The position numbers and the translations under genes were made by a program. Source: Metabacillus kandeliae (lineage in GTDB: Bacteria > Bacillota > Bacilli > Bacillales > Bacillaceae). Taken from it: a stretch of 64,000 nt of DNA. The stretch spans positions 1-64,000 of the forward strand of contig NZ_JAJOZE010000015.1 of NCBI RefSeq assembly GCF_021166585.1, given 5' to 3'. Below, one piece after another: positions 8,683-17,844 of the stretch. The notes beneath the pieces are model-generated. The model saw only the letters and a program-made list of their open reading frames with translations, made no database searches and was not told the DNA's origin. Positions within the stretch are counted from its first letter, which is position 1. The number at the start of each line of letters is the position of its first letter.

Positions 8683-8885
8683 GTGTATGTATCTCCTTTT
8701 CAGCTGCCGCTATCCTAGCGGCAATCAGGCTTCAGGTGCAGAAAGCTAAACTTAATTGTAACATATCCTCCCCGAAATTCCCCGTAAGTACGCATTTTAT
8801 GCCAGACTTTGACGAAGGTTATTTTTTGCACATTGTCCTATTATTAAGTAAAGTAAAGTTGTGCGGAAAAAATATGGTTTTTCAC

Positions 8886-8917
8886 TTGAAATTGCGATGG
8901 AGATTTAATAATATAAT
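8886..8917 (+). promoter_or_regulatory. sigma-A promoter of groESL
   Basis: TTGAAA (-35) at 8886-8891 is followed after 17 nt by TAATAT, or after 20 nt by TATAAT. CIRCE starts 8-11 nt downstream, covering the start of transcription. Confidence 0.8.
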
Positions 8918-8924
8918 AGGTGTG

Positions 8925-8951
8925 TTAGCACTCGACGAGATTGAGTGCTAA
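8925..8951 (+). promoter_or_regulatory. CIRCE operator (HrcA site)
   Basis: A perfect TTAGCACTC-N9-GAGTGCTAA inverted repeat, 41 nt before groES. This is the universal HrcA binding site, so groESL is predicted to be a class I heat-shock operon. Confidence 0.98.
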
Positions 8952-8991
8952 TAAATACTCAATTACATAAAAACTTTGAGGAGGGTTTTAA

Positions 8992-9276
8992 ATGTTAAAG
9001 CCATTAGGTGATCGTGTAGTAATCGAATTGGTTGAATCTGAAGAAAAAACTGCCAGTGGAATCGTATTGCCTGATTCTGCGAAAGAAAAGCCTCAAGAAG
9101 GCAAAGTTATTGCTGTCGGTGCAGGACGAGTTCTTGACAACGGCGAAAAAGTTGCCCTTGAAGTAGCTGAAGGCGATCGCATCATCTTCTCAAAATATGC
9201 TGGTACTGAAGTGAAATATGAAGGTACTGAATACTTAATTTTACGCGAAAGCGACATTTTAGCTGTTATCGGCTAA
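8992..9276 (+). CDS. groES: co-chaperonin GroES
   Basis: Ten-kDa heptameric lid of the GroEL chaperonin. The 94-aa product has the N-terminal [10 protein letters not shown], the mobile loop [20 protein letters not shown] that contacts GroEL, and the C-terminal [22 protein letters not shown] site precedes the ATG. It is the first gene of the CIRCE-controlled operon, 54 nt ahead of groEL. Confidence 0.99.
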   Translation: MLKPLGDRVVIELVESEEKTASGIVLPDSAKEKPQEGKVIAVGAGRVLDNGEKVALEVAEGDRIIFSKYAGTEVKYEGTEYLILRESDILAVIG

Positions 9277-9312
9277 TCCGAAAGCTTTTCGAAAAGAATA
9301 AAAAACTTATAA

Positions 9313-10971
<1,659 letters not shown>

Positions 10972-10980
10972 TCATCGCCC

Positions 10981-11006
10981 AAACCCCTTGATATATTAGG
11001 GTTTTA
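10981..11006 (+). terminator. weak terminator of groESL
   Basis: AAACCC and GGGTTTT form a short stem around a 12-nt AT-rich loop, 9 nt after groEL. The T tract is short, so termination efficiency is uncertain. Confidence 0.5.
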
Positions 11007-11046
11007 TGTAAGAGGGGAACGTAATGCTAAGATTTCTCTCCAAAAA

Positions 11047-11496
11047 TTAGAGGTTTCTCATGAGTTGCGCAAACTTGTGGGAAGCCTCTTTTTTCTTTTC
11101 TTTTGTTACGTGCAGATAGACGTTCTTAGTTGTGTCGTTGTCACAGTTACCAAGCCGATTCATAATCTCTTCTAAGCCTACCTTTGCTTCTGCTAACAAT
11201 GAAGTATGCTTATGGCGAAGAGAGTGGAGAGTGAGATCCGGATTTAAGCCGGACAGATTCATTAGCCGCGCCATTCTATTTTCCACGGTCTTGATGAAAG
11301 TAGGGTAGCCTGGTTGTTTCTCTTTCTTGGCGAAAATAAATCCTTCGTCAAGGTAAGCTTCACCAAAGTACTTCTGAACTTTCTGTTGCGCAAGCATATA
11401 CTTTTTAAGGGCAGCAATGACCTCTTCATCTACCACGATGGTTTGTTTTAGTGCAAAGCTTGGGAACTGCTGATGCTGCTGTTTAATACCTGAATT
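11047..11496 (-). pseudogene. tyrosine recombinase (phage/ICE-type integrase) C-terminal remnant
   Basis: The readable 129 aa match the catalytic C-terminal half of a phage-type integrase. The HxxR box appears as HSLRHKHTSLL, and the nucleophile tyrosine in TTKNVYLHVTKEKKKEA. The N-terminal DNA-binding domain and the first catalytic arginine are missing: reading upstream, the frame continues about 20 codons (..QFPSFALKQTIVVDEE) and then meets a stop. It lies just downstream of groEL, at the border between conserved and accessory DNA, and probably marks an old integration. It is unlikely to be active. Confidence 0.85.
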
Positions 11497-11510
11497 TCTT
11501 TAACTTGCCT

Positions 11511-11825
11511 CTAGCTATTACTAGCGTAAGTGTTTCGCCCACTTACTTCATGACAAGTACCATTGGCCTTGACCAATCGAAACTCCAACCGAACCGTTAC
11601 TGCAAGAAGCCGTTCCCGCTCCTCTAAGGCTAGTAATCCGGTCTGTAAATAGCAGTAAAAGACCTTACCTAATGATTACTACGCTGATTTTCTGCATCGG
11701 CTTAGCTTATCACCTCTTTTTAACGTGATATAAGGATTTCCCACGCTCCATATTCTTTTCGTAGTTTTTATGTCGAAGCTACCAATCGACAGCGTTTTGA
11801 CAGAGTTAGCGGCTCTGACCCTTAT
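11511..11825 (-). ncRNA. candidate structured RNA of unknown family
   Basis: This ORF-free stretch holds many compact inverted repeats. A 9-bp long-range stem ATTACTAGC (11517-11525)/GCTAGTAAT (11629-11637) encloses hairpins GTAAGTG/CACTTAC and ATTGG/CCAAT. Outside it are GGTCT/AGACC, CGTG/CACG, TGTCGA/TCGACA and CAGAG/CTCTG. The density suggests an RNA of about 320 nt. Orientation is inferred from its position upstream of the integrase remnant. It could be an intron, an IS605-type right-end RNA or an unknown ncRNA; no family was recognised. The rest of the gap (11826-12160) is AT-rich with nothing identified. Confidence 0.4.
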
Positions 11826-12160
11826 GGGGATTTACCTTTGTGATGTTAATACAACCTATTAGAGAAAATAAGTGCAACATTTAACTGGATGATTTATTTT
11901 TGAGAGAAAAGAAGAGTTAATGATTGCATCGGCATCTAGCAGTGAACTGAGCAGGAGCTAAAAATCAACCTTAATCTTAATCCAAGACGTAGGCCAAGAT
12001 AAAGTTGCTTTTATTTTAAAGTCCAAAATCGGCTAGTTTTTTGATGTATCTTTTTTCAATATTTGTAGAATTATAGCCTTTAATTTTGATTGAATGCTAT
12101 ACTATGGAATAGTATGGGTGAATTTGGATAAATATCCTATGAATTTGAAGGATGATTAAG

Positions 12161-13729
12161 ATGGATGATTTTTTGAATATTGTAGCAGCATTTGGAGGTA
12201 TAACTTTTCTTATTGTAGTGGTTGTTTTTATTGTTATTTTAATATTTAAAAAGCAATTAAACCCGGTAATTGAAAACATAAAAAGTTTAAAATTCAGAGA
12301 ATTAGAAATTAATTCGGAACGTACTACAGTAAACTCGTCAGAACCACAGGTGAACGATAACGAAGAAGTAGCAAGTGAACCTCAAATAGCCGAAGGATCA
12401 GAAGCAAAAATCGAAGAAAAAGAGGAAAAAGATAAATTTCGTGCGTTTCTAAAGGCATGGGTAGACAAAGATATTGATGAATTGAAGAGAGCATTTGAGA
12501 TATTACAGGGAGAGGAAACAAAAAGTAACGATAAATTAAAAAATGAAGCGTTATATTATAGTTTTCTATACCGATTGGGCCACGATTCAAACCAAAATTT
12601 TAATCTCATAGAGAAAAAAGCTGAACAAACCGAGGTATATGGTGATGTTATGTATATCCTTGCAACTTCATATGAGAATACAAGGAATTATGAACTTGCT
12701 ATTTCTTATTATGAAAAAGGGCTAAAACTGGGTATTAATAAGTCAGATACATCTGGCCGACTAATTAGAGGATTAGCCACATCTAAATTTACGCTAGGCT
12801 TTAAAAAAGAGGCATATGAAATATTATTAGCAACAATTAATTCATCAAGTGACAATGAGGAGAAGTTTTCTAATTTTATAAAAATAGAGGAACTTTACAA
12901 AAAGGAAAATAAACTTGATTATCAAATTTCCGCCTTAGAAAAAGCATTAGAAATAAAACCCAATAACGTAAGTGCCTTATTTGACTTGGCTTACGCATAT
13001 GCACAAAATAACCAAAATGAATTAGCGCTTTTACATTACAAAACAATTATTAGTATTGAACCAACCCATCAAAATGCATTAAATAATTTAGGCGTAATAT
13101 ACAGTGATTTAGGAATGCATTTTAATAAAATAAAAAGTTATAAAAAAGCTTTTGAGTTGGGAAATACATTATCTGCATCAAATTTAGCGTATGAATATAT
13201 AAAAGTGGGCTTAGAGGAAGATGCGAAAGGCATTTTATTTGAAGCTAACTCAAAAAAAGATGTTGATGAGAATGTAGGGAAAGCTCTTGTAAAACTTGGA
13301 GACCAGCTTAACTCTGAGAAACAAAATGAGGAAGAGACAATCGAGAAAGCTACAAAAGAAAGAGATTTTGAAAAGAATTTAGCTTCTGCAAGATTTGATA
13401 ATTTACAGGAAACGGATTTTCGAGCCATGTCTGGGGAATGGATATTAAATAATAAATTTACATCTAATATTGAGGTAGAAAGAGATAGATTAATCATTTT
13501 ATGGACGAAGTATTTGAAAAAATACAAGTTTGAAGGTGCAATTAGTGGTAAGTACTTTTCTTTGGATTATTTTGAAATGGATTATAAATATCCCAGTATA
13601 GCTACTGATGAATTAGGGTTTAAAAACAAAGGAACAGCGGTTGGATTTTTAGAAAGCAAATGTGAAATTTTTATTAGGAAGAACAGTGATTTTGAAATTT
13701 TCAATTTCACTAAACAAGGAAAATTATAG
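12161..13729 (+). CDS. membrane-anchored TPR protein, AT-rich
   Basis: The 522-aa product has an N-terminal membrane span (about residues 8-30) and an acidic linker of about 60 residues rich in Glu. Tetratricopeptide repeats cover about residues 130-330 (for example YELAISYYEKGLKLG, NELALLHYKTIISIEPTHQNALNNLG, NKIKSYKKAFELG). A C-terminal 110-residue segment is not recognised. ATG 12161 is chosen over 12152 because GAAGGA lies 8 nt upstream. Base composition is much richer in AT than the flanking housekeeping genes, which suggests acquisition. No partner gene is adjacent, so the function is unknown; a scaffold role is only inference. Confidence 0.75.
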   Translation: MDDFLNIVAAFGGITFLIVVVVFIVILIFKKQLNPVIENIKSLKFRELEINSERTTVNSSEPQVNDNEEVASEPQIAEGSEAKIEEKEEKDKFRAFLKAWVDKDIDELKRAFEILQGEETKSNDKLKNEALYYSFLYRLGHDSNQNFNLIEKKAEQTEVYGDVMYILATSYENTRNYELAISYYEKGLKLGINKSDTSGRLIRGLATSKFTLGFKKEAYEILLATINSSSDNEEKFSNFIKIEELYKKENKLDYQISALEKALEIKPNNVSALFDLAYAYAQNNQNELALLHYKTIISIEPTHQNALNNLGVIYSDLGMHFNKIKSYKKAFELGNTLSASNLAYEYIKVGLEEDAKGILFEANSKKDVDENVGKALVKLGDQLNSEKQNEEETIEKATKERDFEKNLASARFDNLQETDFRAMSGEWILNNKFTSNIEVERDRLIILWTKYLKKYKFEGAISGKYFSLDYFEMDYKYPSIATDELGFKNKGTAVGFLESKCEIFIRKNSDFEIFNFTKQGKL

Positions 13730-13839
13730 TTGGGTATTATTTAATCAAAGAAAACATAAGGTTTGTATACAAGCCAACAGAATGTAACTAACTAGCACAC
13801 ATGTGTTGCCACATACACTTTAGACATGTGGAATGTGTA

Positions 13840-13874
13840 ACAAAAGCGACGCATACAAAAATCATCGCTTTTGT
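13840..13874. other. inverted repeat in the gap after the TPR gene
   Basis: ACAAAAGCGA and TCGCTTTTGT form a 10-bp stem with a 15-nt loop and no T tract. The surrounding gap also has a nearby ACACATGTGT palindrome and other short dyads, but no ORF. Purpose unclear. Confidence 0.5.
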
Positions 13875-13942
13875 CATAAGAATCATTTTAGTCTTTGATC
13901 ATACCGGCTAACAACATATGATGTAGTTTGCATCATGTGTAG

Positions 13943-13979
13943 AAAAAACGCGAAACCTTTTGAGGTTTCGCGTTTTTTT
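13943..13979. terminator. strong bidirectional terminator
   Basis: AAAAAACGCGAAACCT and AGGTTTCGCGTTTTTTT form a perfect stem with flanking A and T tracts, 214 nt after the TPR gene. It directly abuts a REP-type repeat. Confidence 0.88.
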
Positions 13980-13981
13980 AT

Positions 13982-14029
13982 GGAAGCATGGGGACGGTTC
14001 CCGTGCTTCCGAAGCAGCAGAACCGTTCC
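13982..14029. repeat. REP-like palindromic repeat, copy 1
   Basis: GGAAGCATGGGGACGGTTC followed by CGTGCTTCCGAAGCAG and AGAACCGTTCC: outer arms pair, with a second dyad in the middle. It belongs to a family found about nine times between here and 29.2 kb. The following 300 nt before the Uma2 gene hold nothing recognisable. Confidence 0.9.
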
Positions 14030-14343
14030 TTTTAAAAACTTACTGAAGTTTATCTATGAACAGCTCTATAAGGAAATTTCCATTTTATAAACCTTGTCTT
14101 ATAAGTGCTCTATTGGCTAAGCTGTAATTAAAAATACAATATTATAAGCAACCTCTTGAATATACTTAACCAGCTAAAGTAAGCTTTAAAAGAAATTCAC
14201 AAACTTCAAATGAAGATCTCCATTGAAACCGGTTCTATATAAAAAAGCTTCCTTCTAATTTAATATCTAAAAAGGCAAGAATGCTATTGATTAGTGTATG
14301 CTAAGATATTTTCAATACAAGTTGAGTGGAAAGGAATGATTGT

Positions 14344-14913
14344 ATGCCTATTCCTAATGAAAAAGAGAAATATTCTTATGCCGATTATTTAACATGGGAT
14401 GAAGGTGAAAGGGTCGAGTTAATCGATGGAGAAATTTTGAATATGACTCCTGCTCCTTCACGAAGGCATCAGCAGGTTCTCCGTGAACTTTCTACAGCTT
14501 TTTCTATTTTCTTGCGGGAAAAAGAATGTGAAGTGTTTTTTGCGCCATTTGATGTACGATTATTGGTAGAAAATAAACAGGACGATGAGATAATTAATGT
14601 TGTCCAGCCCGATTTATCAATTGTGTGTGATAGGGAAAAGCTTGATGACAAGGGGTGCAATGGAGCCCCGGATATGATCATTGAAATCCTTTCACCAGCT
14701 TCTGTTAAGCTGGACCGCTGGAAGAAGTTTCAGCTTTATAAAATAGCGGGAGTGAAAGAGTACTGGCTTGTTGATCCGATTAACGAATCTGTTGAAATAT
14801 ATCTTTTAATCAGCGATAAATACAAATTCCAAGGAGTTTTTACAAAAGGTGATTTCATAACCGTTAATCGGTTCGCAGAATTGAAAATAGATCTAAATTT
14901 AATTTTTGAATAG
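14344..14913 (+). CDS. Uma2 family putative endonuclease (DUF820)
   Basis: The 189-aa product belongs to the Uma2/DUF820 group, which has a PD-(D/E)XK-like restriction endonuclease fold; its biological role is not established. Visible marks are the N-terminal YADYLTWDEGERVELIDGEI, VQPDLSIVCDREKL, the strand MIIEILSPAS and WKKFQLYKIAGVKEYWLVDP. ATG 14344 is chosen because AAAGGA lies 8 nt upstream; the GTG at 14326 lacks a site. It is isolated, with no toxin-antitoxin or mobile partner nearby. Confidence 0.85.
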   Translation: MPIPNEKEKYSYADYLTWDEGERVELIDGEILNMTPAPSRRHQQVLRELSTAFSIFLREKECEVFFAPFDVRLLVENKQDDEIINVVQPDLSIVCDREKLDDKGCNGAPDMIIEILSPASVKLDRWKKFQLYKIAGVKEYWLVDPINESVEIYLLISDKYKFQGVFTKGDFITVNRFAELKIDLNLIFE

Positions 14914-14950
14914 GGAATGTCATTTTTAACTAAAGGGGCGCTTCTAAGTA

Positions 14951-15060
14951 ATGACGCAGGAAGTCAAAATGGATCAGGAAGAGATTTGGACGTCTGAAAT
15001 TACTCAATACTGGGAGTCAGGCGTAAGATGGCCAGCATGATTCAATGAAGGACGGCAATG
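14951..15060 (+). pseudogene. decayed fragment of a PNPOx-type stress protein
   Basis: The 29-codon frame MTQEVKMDQEEIWTSEITQ.. joins two pieces of the intact gene at 25576: TQEVRMEQEEIW and EIAEYWESG. It then runs into nucleotides like its KKMASKNSMEDGNK segment but out of frame. The middle third and the N-terminus are deleted. This is a clear relic of a second copy. Confidence 0.85.
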
Positions 15061-15086
15061 ATGGGAAGGACACTAATAAATAAATT

Positions 15087-15114
15087 AAAAACCATTCTAT
15101 TTTGAATGGTTTTT
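15087..15114. terminator. terminator containing the yczE-like stop codon
   Basis: AAAAACCATTC and GAATGGTTTTT flank a 6-nt loop that contains the stop codon of the minus-strand gene. A and T tracts on both sides make it usable in either direction. Confidence 0.85.
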
Positions 15115-15762
15115 ATCTGATTCATATTTTACTGAAGTAACAGAATGAATTAAAACGAGGTCTAATATTTTTTCAGTAATTGGCATAAAGGAATTAAGAA
15201 TTAGCCCCCCTAAACAAACAGTTAATAAAGTTCCAGTGCCAATTGGTCCACTGAATATGATTGCCATTATTAAGAATAGGAGATAAATAACTGTTCTCGA
15301 AAACAGTATATTCGTTTTAGTTAATTCTTGTATGATTAACGTTAAACGGTCAATTGGAACTGGTGCAAAATTTGTCTGTAAATAAATTGCAGTGCCTAAT
15401 CCGATAACAACTAAACCAATACCAAAACAAATAAGTTTACTTAACCATAGTTCAAGTGTTATCAGATTGTGTAATAAGAAAAGCCACATATCAATCCCAA
15501 TACCTGTTATAAAGGCTGTTACCAACCCAAGAACTTCAGGTCTTTGTCTTTTTAAAAATGCATTACAGCATATCAGTATTAAAGCTACTATAATTTCCCA
15601 ACTTCCCACAGTAAGACCTACGTTTACAGATAGTCCTACCAAAAGTGCATCAAATGGTGATGTTCCAAGGTTTGATTTTATAGTAAGAGAGATACCAAGG
15701 GTTAATATTAATAGTCCTAATATATAGAAAGTAAATTTCACTTTACTCAAACTCTTTATCAT
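15097..15762 (-). CDS. YczE/YyaS/YitT family membrane protein
   Basis: The 221-aa integral membrane protein has five to six hydrophobic segments. The family signature near the N-terminus is LTIKSNLGTSPFDALLVGLS, and a repeat-like ..IYLQTNFAPVPIDRL.. lies in the second half. Members are uncharacterised permease-like proteins, some found beside regulators or antibiotic genes. Its start codon overlaps the stop of the upstream GNAT gene by one base, so the pair form one operon. The divergent MarR regulator is the likely controller. Confidence 0.8.
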   Translation of the reverse strand: MIKSLSKVKFTFYILGLLILTLGISLTIKSNLGTSPFDALLVGLSVNVGLTVGSWEIIVALILICCNAFLKRQRPEVLGLVTAFITGIGIDMWLFLLHNLITLELWLSKLICFGIGLVVIGLGTAIYLQTNFAPVPIDRLTLIIQELTKTNILFSRTVIYLLFLIMAIIFSGPIGTGTLLTVCLGGLILNSFMPITEKILDLVLIHSVTSVKYESDKNHSK

Positions 15763-16202
15763 TATTTTGCAGACAATTCTTTAACCATAAGAATATGTGG
15801 AATTCCATCTTCCATAAATGGATCAGATGAAGTCCGATAACCAAGTTTTTCATAAAACCCTTCTGCTTGCGTTTGTCCGTGTAATTTTACTTGTGACAGC
15901 CCCATTTCTTTTGCTATTTCTTCTAACGCATTAATAATTACTTTTCCAAGACCAAATTTACGGTATGGCTCTAAGATACAAATCCTCTCCAATTTACCTA
16001 AGCCATTAAGGGTTCTTATCCTTCCCGTACCAACTGGTTGTTGATTGTAATAGACCAATATGTGCTTACATTGTCCACTTAGCGTATCAAATTCATCAAA
16101 CTCATCTTCTAATGGTACGCCCTGTTCCTCAACAAACACCTCTTTCCGTATACTAAATGCTGTCTTTAAATCCTCATCTGCTGTAATTCTTATTGACTCC
16201 AC
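15762..16202 (-). CDS. GNAT family N-acetyltransferase (ElaA/YjcF-like)
   Basis: The 146-aa protein begins with the family segment FSIRKEVFVEEQGVPLEDEFDE. It continues with LERICILEPYRKFGLGKVII (acetyl-CoA loop) and the C-terminal KLHGQTQAEGFYEKLGY. The acceptor substrate is unknown; relatives are annotated as YjcF or ElaA. It is the first gene of a two-gene operon with the YczE-like permease and is transcribed away from a MarR gene. Confidence 0.85.
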   Translation of the reverse strand: MESIRITADEDLKTAFSIRKEVFVEEQGVPLEDEFDEFDTLSGQCKHILVYYNQQPVGTGRIRTLNGLGKLERICILEPYRKFGLGKVIINALEEIAKEMGLSQVKLHGQTQAEGFYEKLGYRTSSDPFMEDGIPHILMVKELSAK

Positions 16203-16274
16203 CTATCTTCATCCCTTTCTGGATTTATTCTTTTTAACAAGTCATAATTAGTTCATACCTAAAACAATATATAA

Positions 16275-16298
16275 TTTTTGTTGCAAATACAACAAAAA
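16275..16298. promoter_or_regulatory. MarR operator candidate
   Basis: TTTTTGTTG-N6-CAACAAAAA is a perfect 9-bp inverted repeat in the divergent interval, 19 nt before the marR start. MarR proteins bind dyads of this size, so autoregulation and control of the GNAT operon is the likely function. Confidence 0.65.
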
Positions 16299-16316
16299 AA
16301 TCGGGAGTTATGCAAA

Positions 16317-16769
16317 ATGACGGATATTCTTCGTGAAATTGGAATGATAGCAAGAGCCTTAGATTCGATAAGCAATATTGAATTTAAAGAATATGACCTG
16401 ACAAAAGGACAATATTTGTATCTTGTTCGAATATATGAGAATCCAGGAATTATTCAAGACAAGTTGGCGGAAATGATAAAAGTGGATCGAACAACAGCAG
16501 CCCGTGCAGTAAAAAAACTTGAAACCCAAGGTTTTATTGAGAAGAGAGATGATAAAATCAATAAAAAGATTAAAAAGTTGTTTCCAACCGAGAAAAGCGA
16601 GAAAGTATACCCGTTTTTAAAAAGAGAAGGAGATTATTCCAATAGTGTCGCACTATCTGGATTTTCACCAGAAGAAACAAAAGCACTTTTCAACCTTCTT
16701 CAAAGGGTTAGAAAAAATATTGAGGTCGAGTGGGAGTTCGTAAAAAAGGGAAACAAGAGGGAATACTAA
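16317..16769 (+). CDS. MarR family transcriptional regulator
   Basis: The 150-aa winged-helix dimer has LTKGQYLYLVRIYENPGIIQDKLAEMIKVDRTT as the recognition region and the wing ETQGFIEKRDDKINKKIKKLFPTEK. ATG 16317 is selected because CGGGAG lies 9 nt upstream; the upstream frame to 16278 overlaps the operator dyad. It is divergent from the GNAT-YczE operon. The ligand is unknown. Confidence 0.9.
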   Translation: MTDILREIGMIARALDSISNIEFKEYDLTKGQYLYLVRIYENPGIIQDKLAEMIKVDRTTAARAVKKLETQGFIEKRDDKINKKIKKLFPTEKSEKVYPFLKREGDYSNSVALSGFSPEETKALFNLLQRVRKNIEVEWEFVKKGNKREY

Positions 16770-16818
16770 TTAGTGTACTTAAACTAACGGGTGCTTTTGT
16801 TGAATATGTTAAAGTACT

Positions 16819-16877
16819 AAAAGCCTGAAGATATGCAAGCTTTTACTCATTTCTTGCATATCTTCAGGCTTTTCATA
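16819..16877 (+). terminator. terminator of the marR gene
   Basis: A 21-bp perfect stem (AAAAGCCTGAAGATATGCAA.. against ..TTGCATATCTTCAGGCTTTT) with a 13-nt loop. Its length makes it effective on either strand. Confidence 0.92.
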
Positions 16878-16909
16878 TTCAAAAAACATACTGCCATAAA
16901 CAGCGGTTC

Positions 16910-16946
16910 TCGTGCTTCGGAAGCAGCAGAACCGTCCCCATGCTTC
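16910..16946. repeat. REP-like repeat, copy 2 (left arm truncated)
   Basis: CAGCGGTTCTCGTGCTTCGG followed by AAGCAGCAGAACCGTCCCC. The first GAAGCATGGGGA arm is missing, but the central dyad and right arm are intact. Confidence 0.85.
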
Positions 16947-16987
16947 AAAAGAACAGGGGTTTTATGGTAAGATTGCACCAACGATAA

Positions 16988-17014
16988 GAAGCAGCAGAAC
17001 CTTCCCCATGCTTC
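16988..17014. repeat. REP-like repeat, copy 3 (right arm only)
   Basis: GAAGCAGCAGAACCTTCCCC and ATGCTTC match the right half of the family. It lies only 24 nt before the DUF956 start codon and may have replaced its original upstream region. Confidence 0.8.
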
Positions 17015-17038
17015 TAAATAGAAATGAGTGTAAATCAA

Positions 17039-17413
17039 ATGGTCCAATCAATCAATACAAAAGTTGATTTAGTTACGAATGCAACCTTCCATAGTGGAAT
17101 TTCACAGTATGGCAAGGTCATGATCGGAGATAAAGGGTTTGAATTCTTTAATGATCGTGATGCTCGCAAGTTTATTCAAATTCCATGGGAAGAGGTTGAT
17201 TACATCATCGCTTCAATTATGTTCAAAGGAAAATGGATCCCGCGATATGCTATCCAAACTAAGCGAAATGGGACATTTTCATTTTCTTCTAAAGATCCGA
17301 AAAAAGTTTTGCGAACCATTCGAGAATACGTAGATTCGAAGCATATGGTCCAATCATTGAGTTTCTTTAAGGTTATTAAACGCGCCTTAAAAAGTCCATT
17401 TAGAAAGAAATAG
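17039..17413 (+). CDS. manO: DUF956 family protein (ManO-like)
   Basis: The 124-aa protein begins VQSINTKVDLVTNATFHSG and continues YGKVMIGDKGFEFFNDRDARKFIQIPWEEVDYI, the DUF956 pattern. The family is almost always linked to mannose-type PTS operons and is thought to be regulatory. Here it lies upstream of the PTS genes, separated by 431 nt, rather than at the operon end. ATG 17039 fits the family start; ATG 17024 is possible. Neither has a good ribosome binding site, and a REP fragment sits just upstream. Confidence 0.85.
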   Translation: MVQSINTKVDLVTNATFHSGISQYGKVMIGDKGFEFFNDRDARKFIQIPWEEVDYIIASIMFKGKWIPRYAIQTKRNGTFSFSSKDPKKVLRTIREYVDSKHMVQSLSFFKVIKRALKSPFRKK

Positions 17414-17580
17414 ACAAGTGGAACTTGGTTTTTTTTGCAGGAATGCAGAGAAAGTTGTTAACATTTTAGCGAAACCATAGTTCTGTGCCATCTAAACAAA
17501 TCTCTTGATATAGGAATATTCTGTATGATATAGTCTTTATAGTGACTCATTAAAGTATGCAGATTCTTGTTACTCTTAAT

Positions 17581-17594
17581 TGACAGCGTTTGCA
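17581..17594 (+). promoter_or_regulatory. cre-like site upstream of mannose-type PTS
   Basis: TGACAGCGTTTGCA fits the CcpA cre consensus TGWAANCGNTNWCA except at the fourth position and near the right end. It lies 251 nt before the EIIAB gene in a 431-nt ORF-free gap, which otherwise shows no clear feature apart from a second similar site. Confidence 0.6.
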
Positions 17595-17753
17595 AAATAA
17601 ATTTAAATAATCATCGCTATTATTTTTTACGTGTTACTGATTCGATCAGGCATGAGTGAAAAGTATTGGTTAAAACGAAGAGCAAGGGGTGTACTATGCC
17701 CTCATCTTCCATTAATCAGACTTTTATTCATGCCTTTTTATTTTTGTTGAATT

Positions 17754-17767
17754 TGTAACCGTTTTCG
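17754..17767 (+). promoter_or_regulatory. second cre-like site
   Basis: TGTAACCGTTTTCG matches 13 of 14 positions of the cre consensus. It is 78 nt upstream of the EIIAB start, a position suited to CcpA repression at or near the promoter. Confidence 0.55.
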
Positions 17768-17844
17768 ATGAGTTTAAAAATACTTTATGAGTTTACCAGT
17801 TACCACATTTATTAAGCTATAACATTTAGAATAGGAGGTAAAAA

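Noticed and set aside
11511-11825. IS605/TnpB guide RNA or group I intron
   Set aside because: The location and fold would fit, but no TnpB frame, intron core sequence or defined ends could be recognised; left as unknown structured RNA.
17420-17440. sigma-54 promoter before the mannose-type PTS
   Set aside because: GG and GC elements are one base too close and the -24 box lacks CAC; no sigma-54 activator gene is seen.
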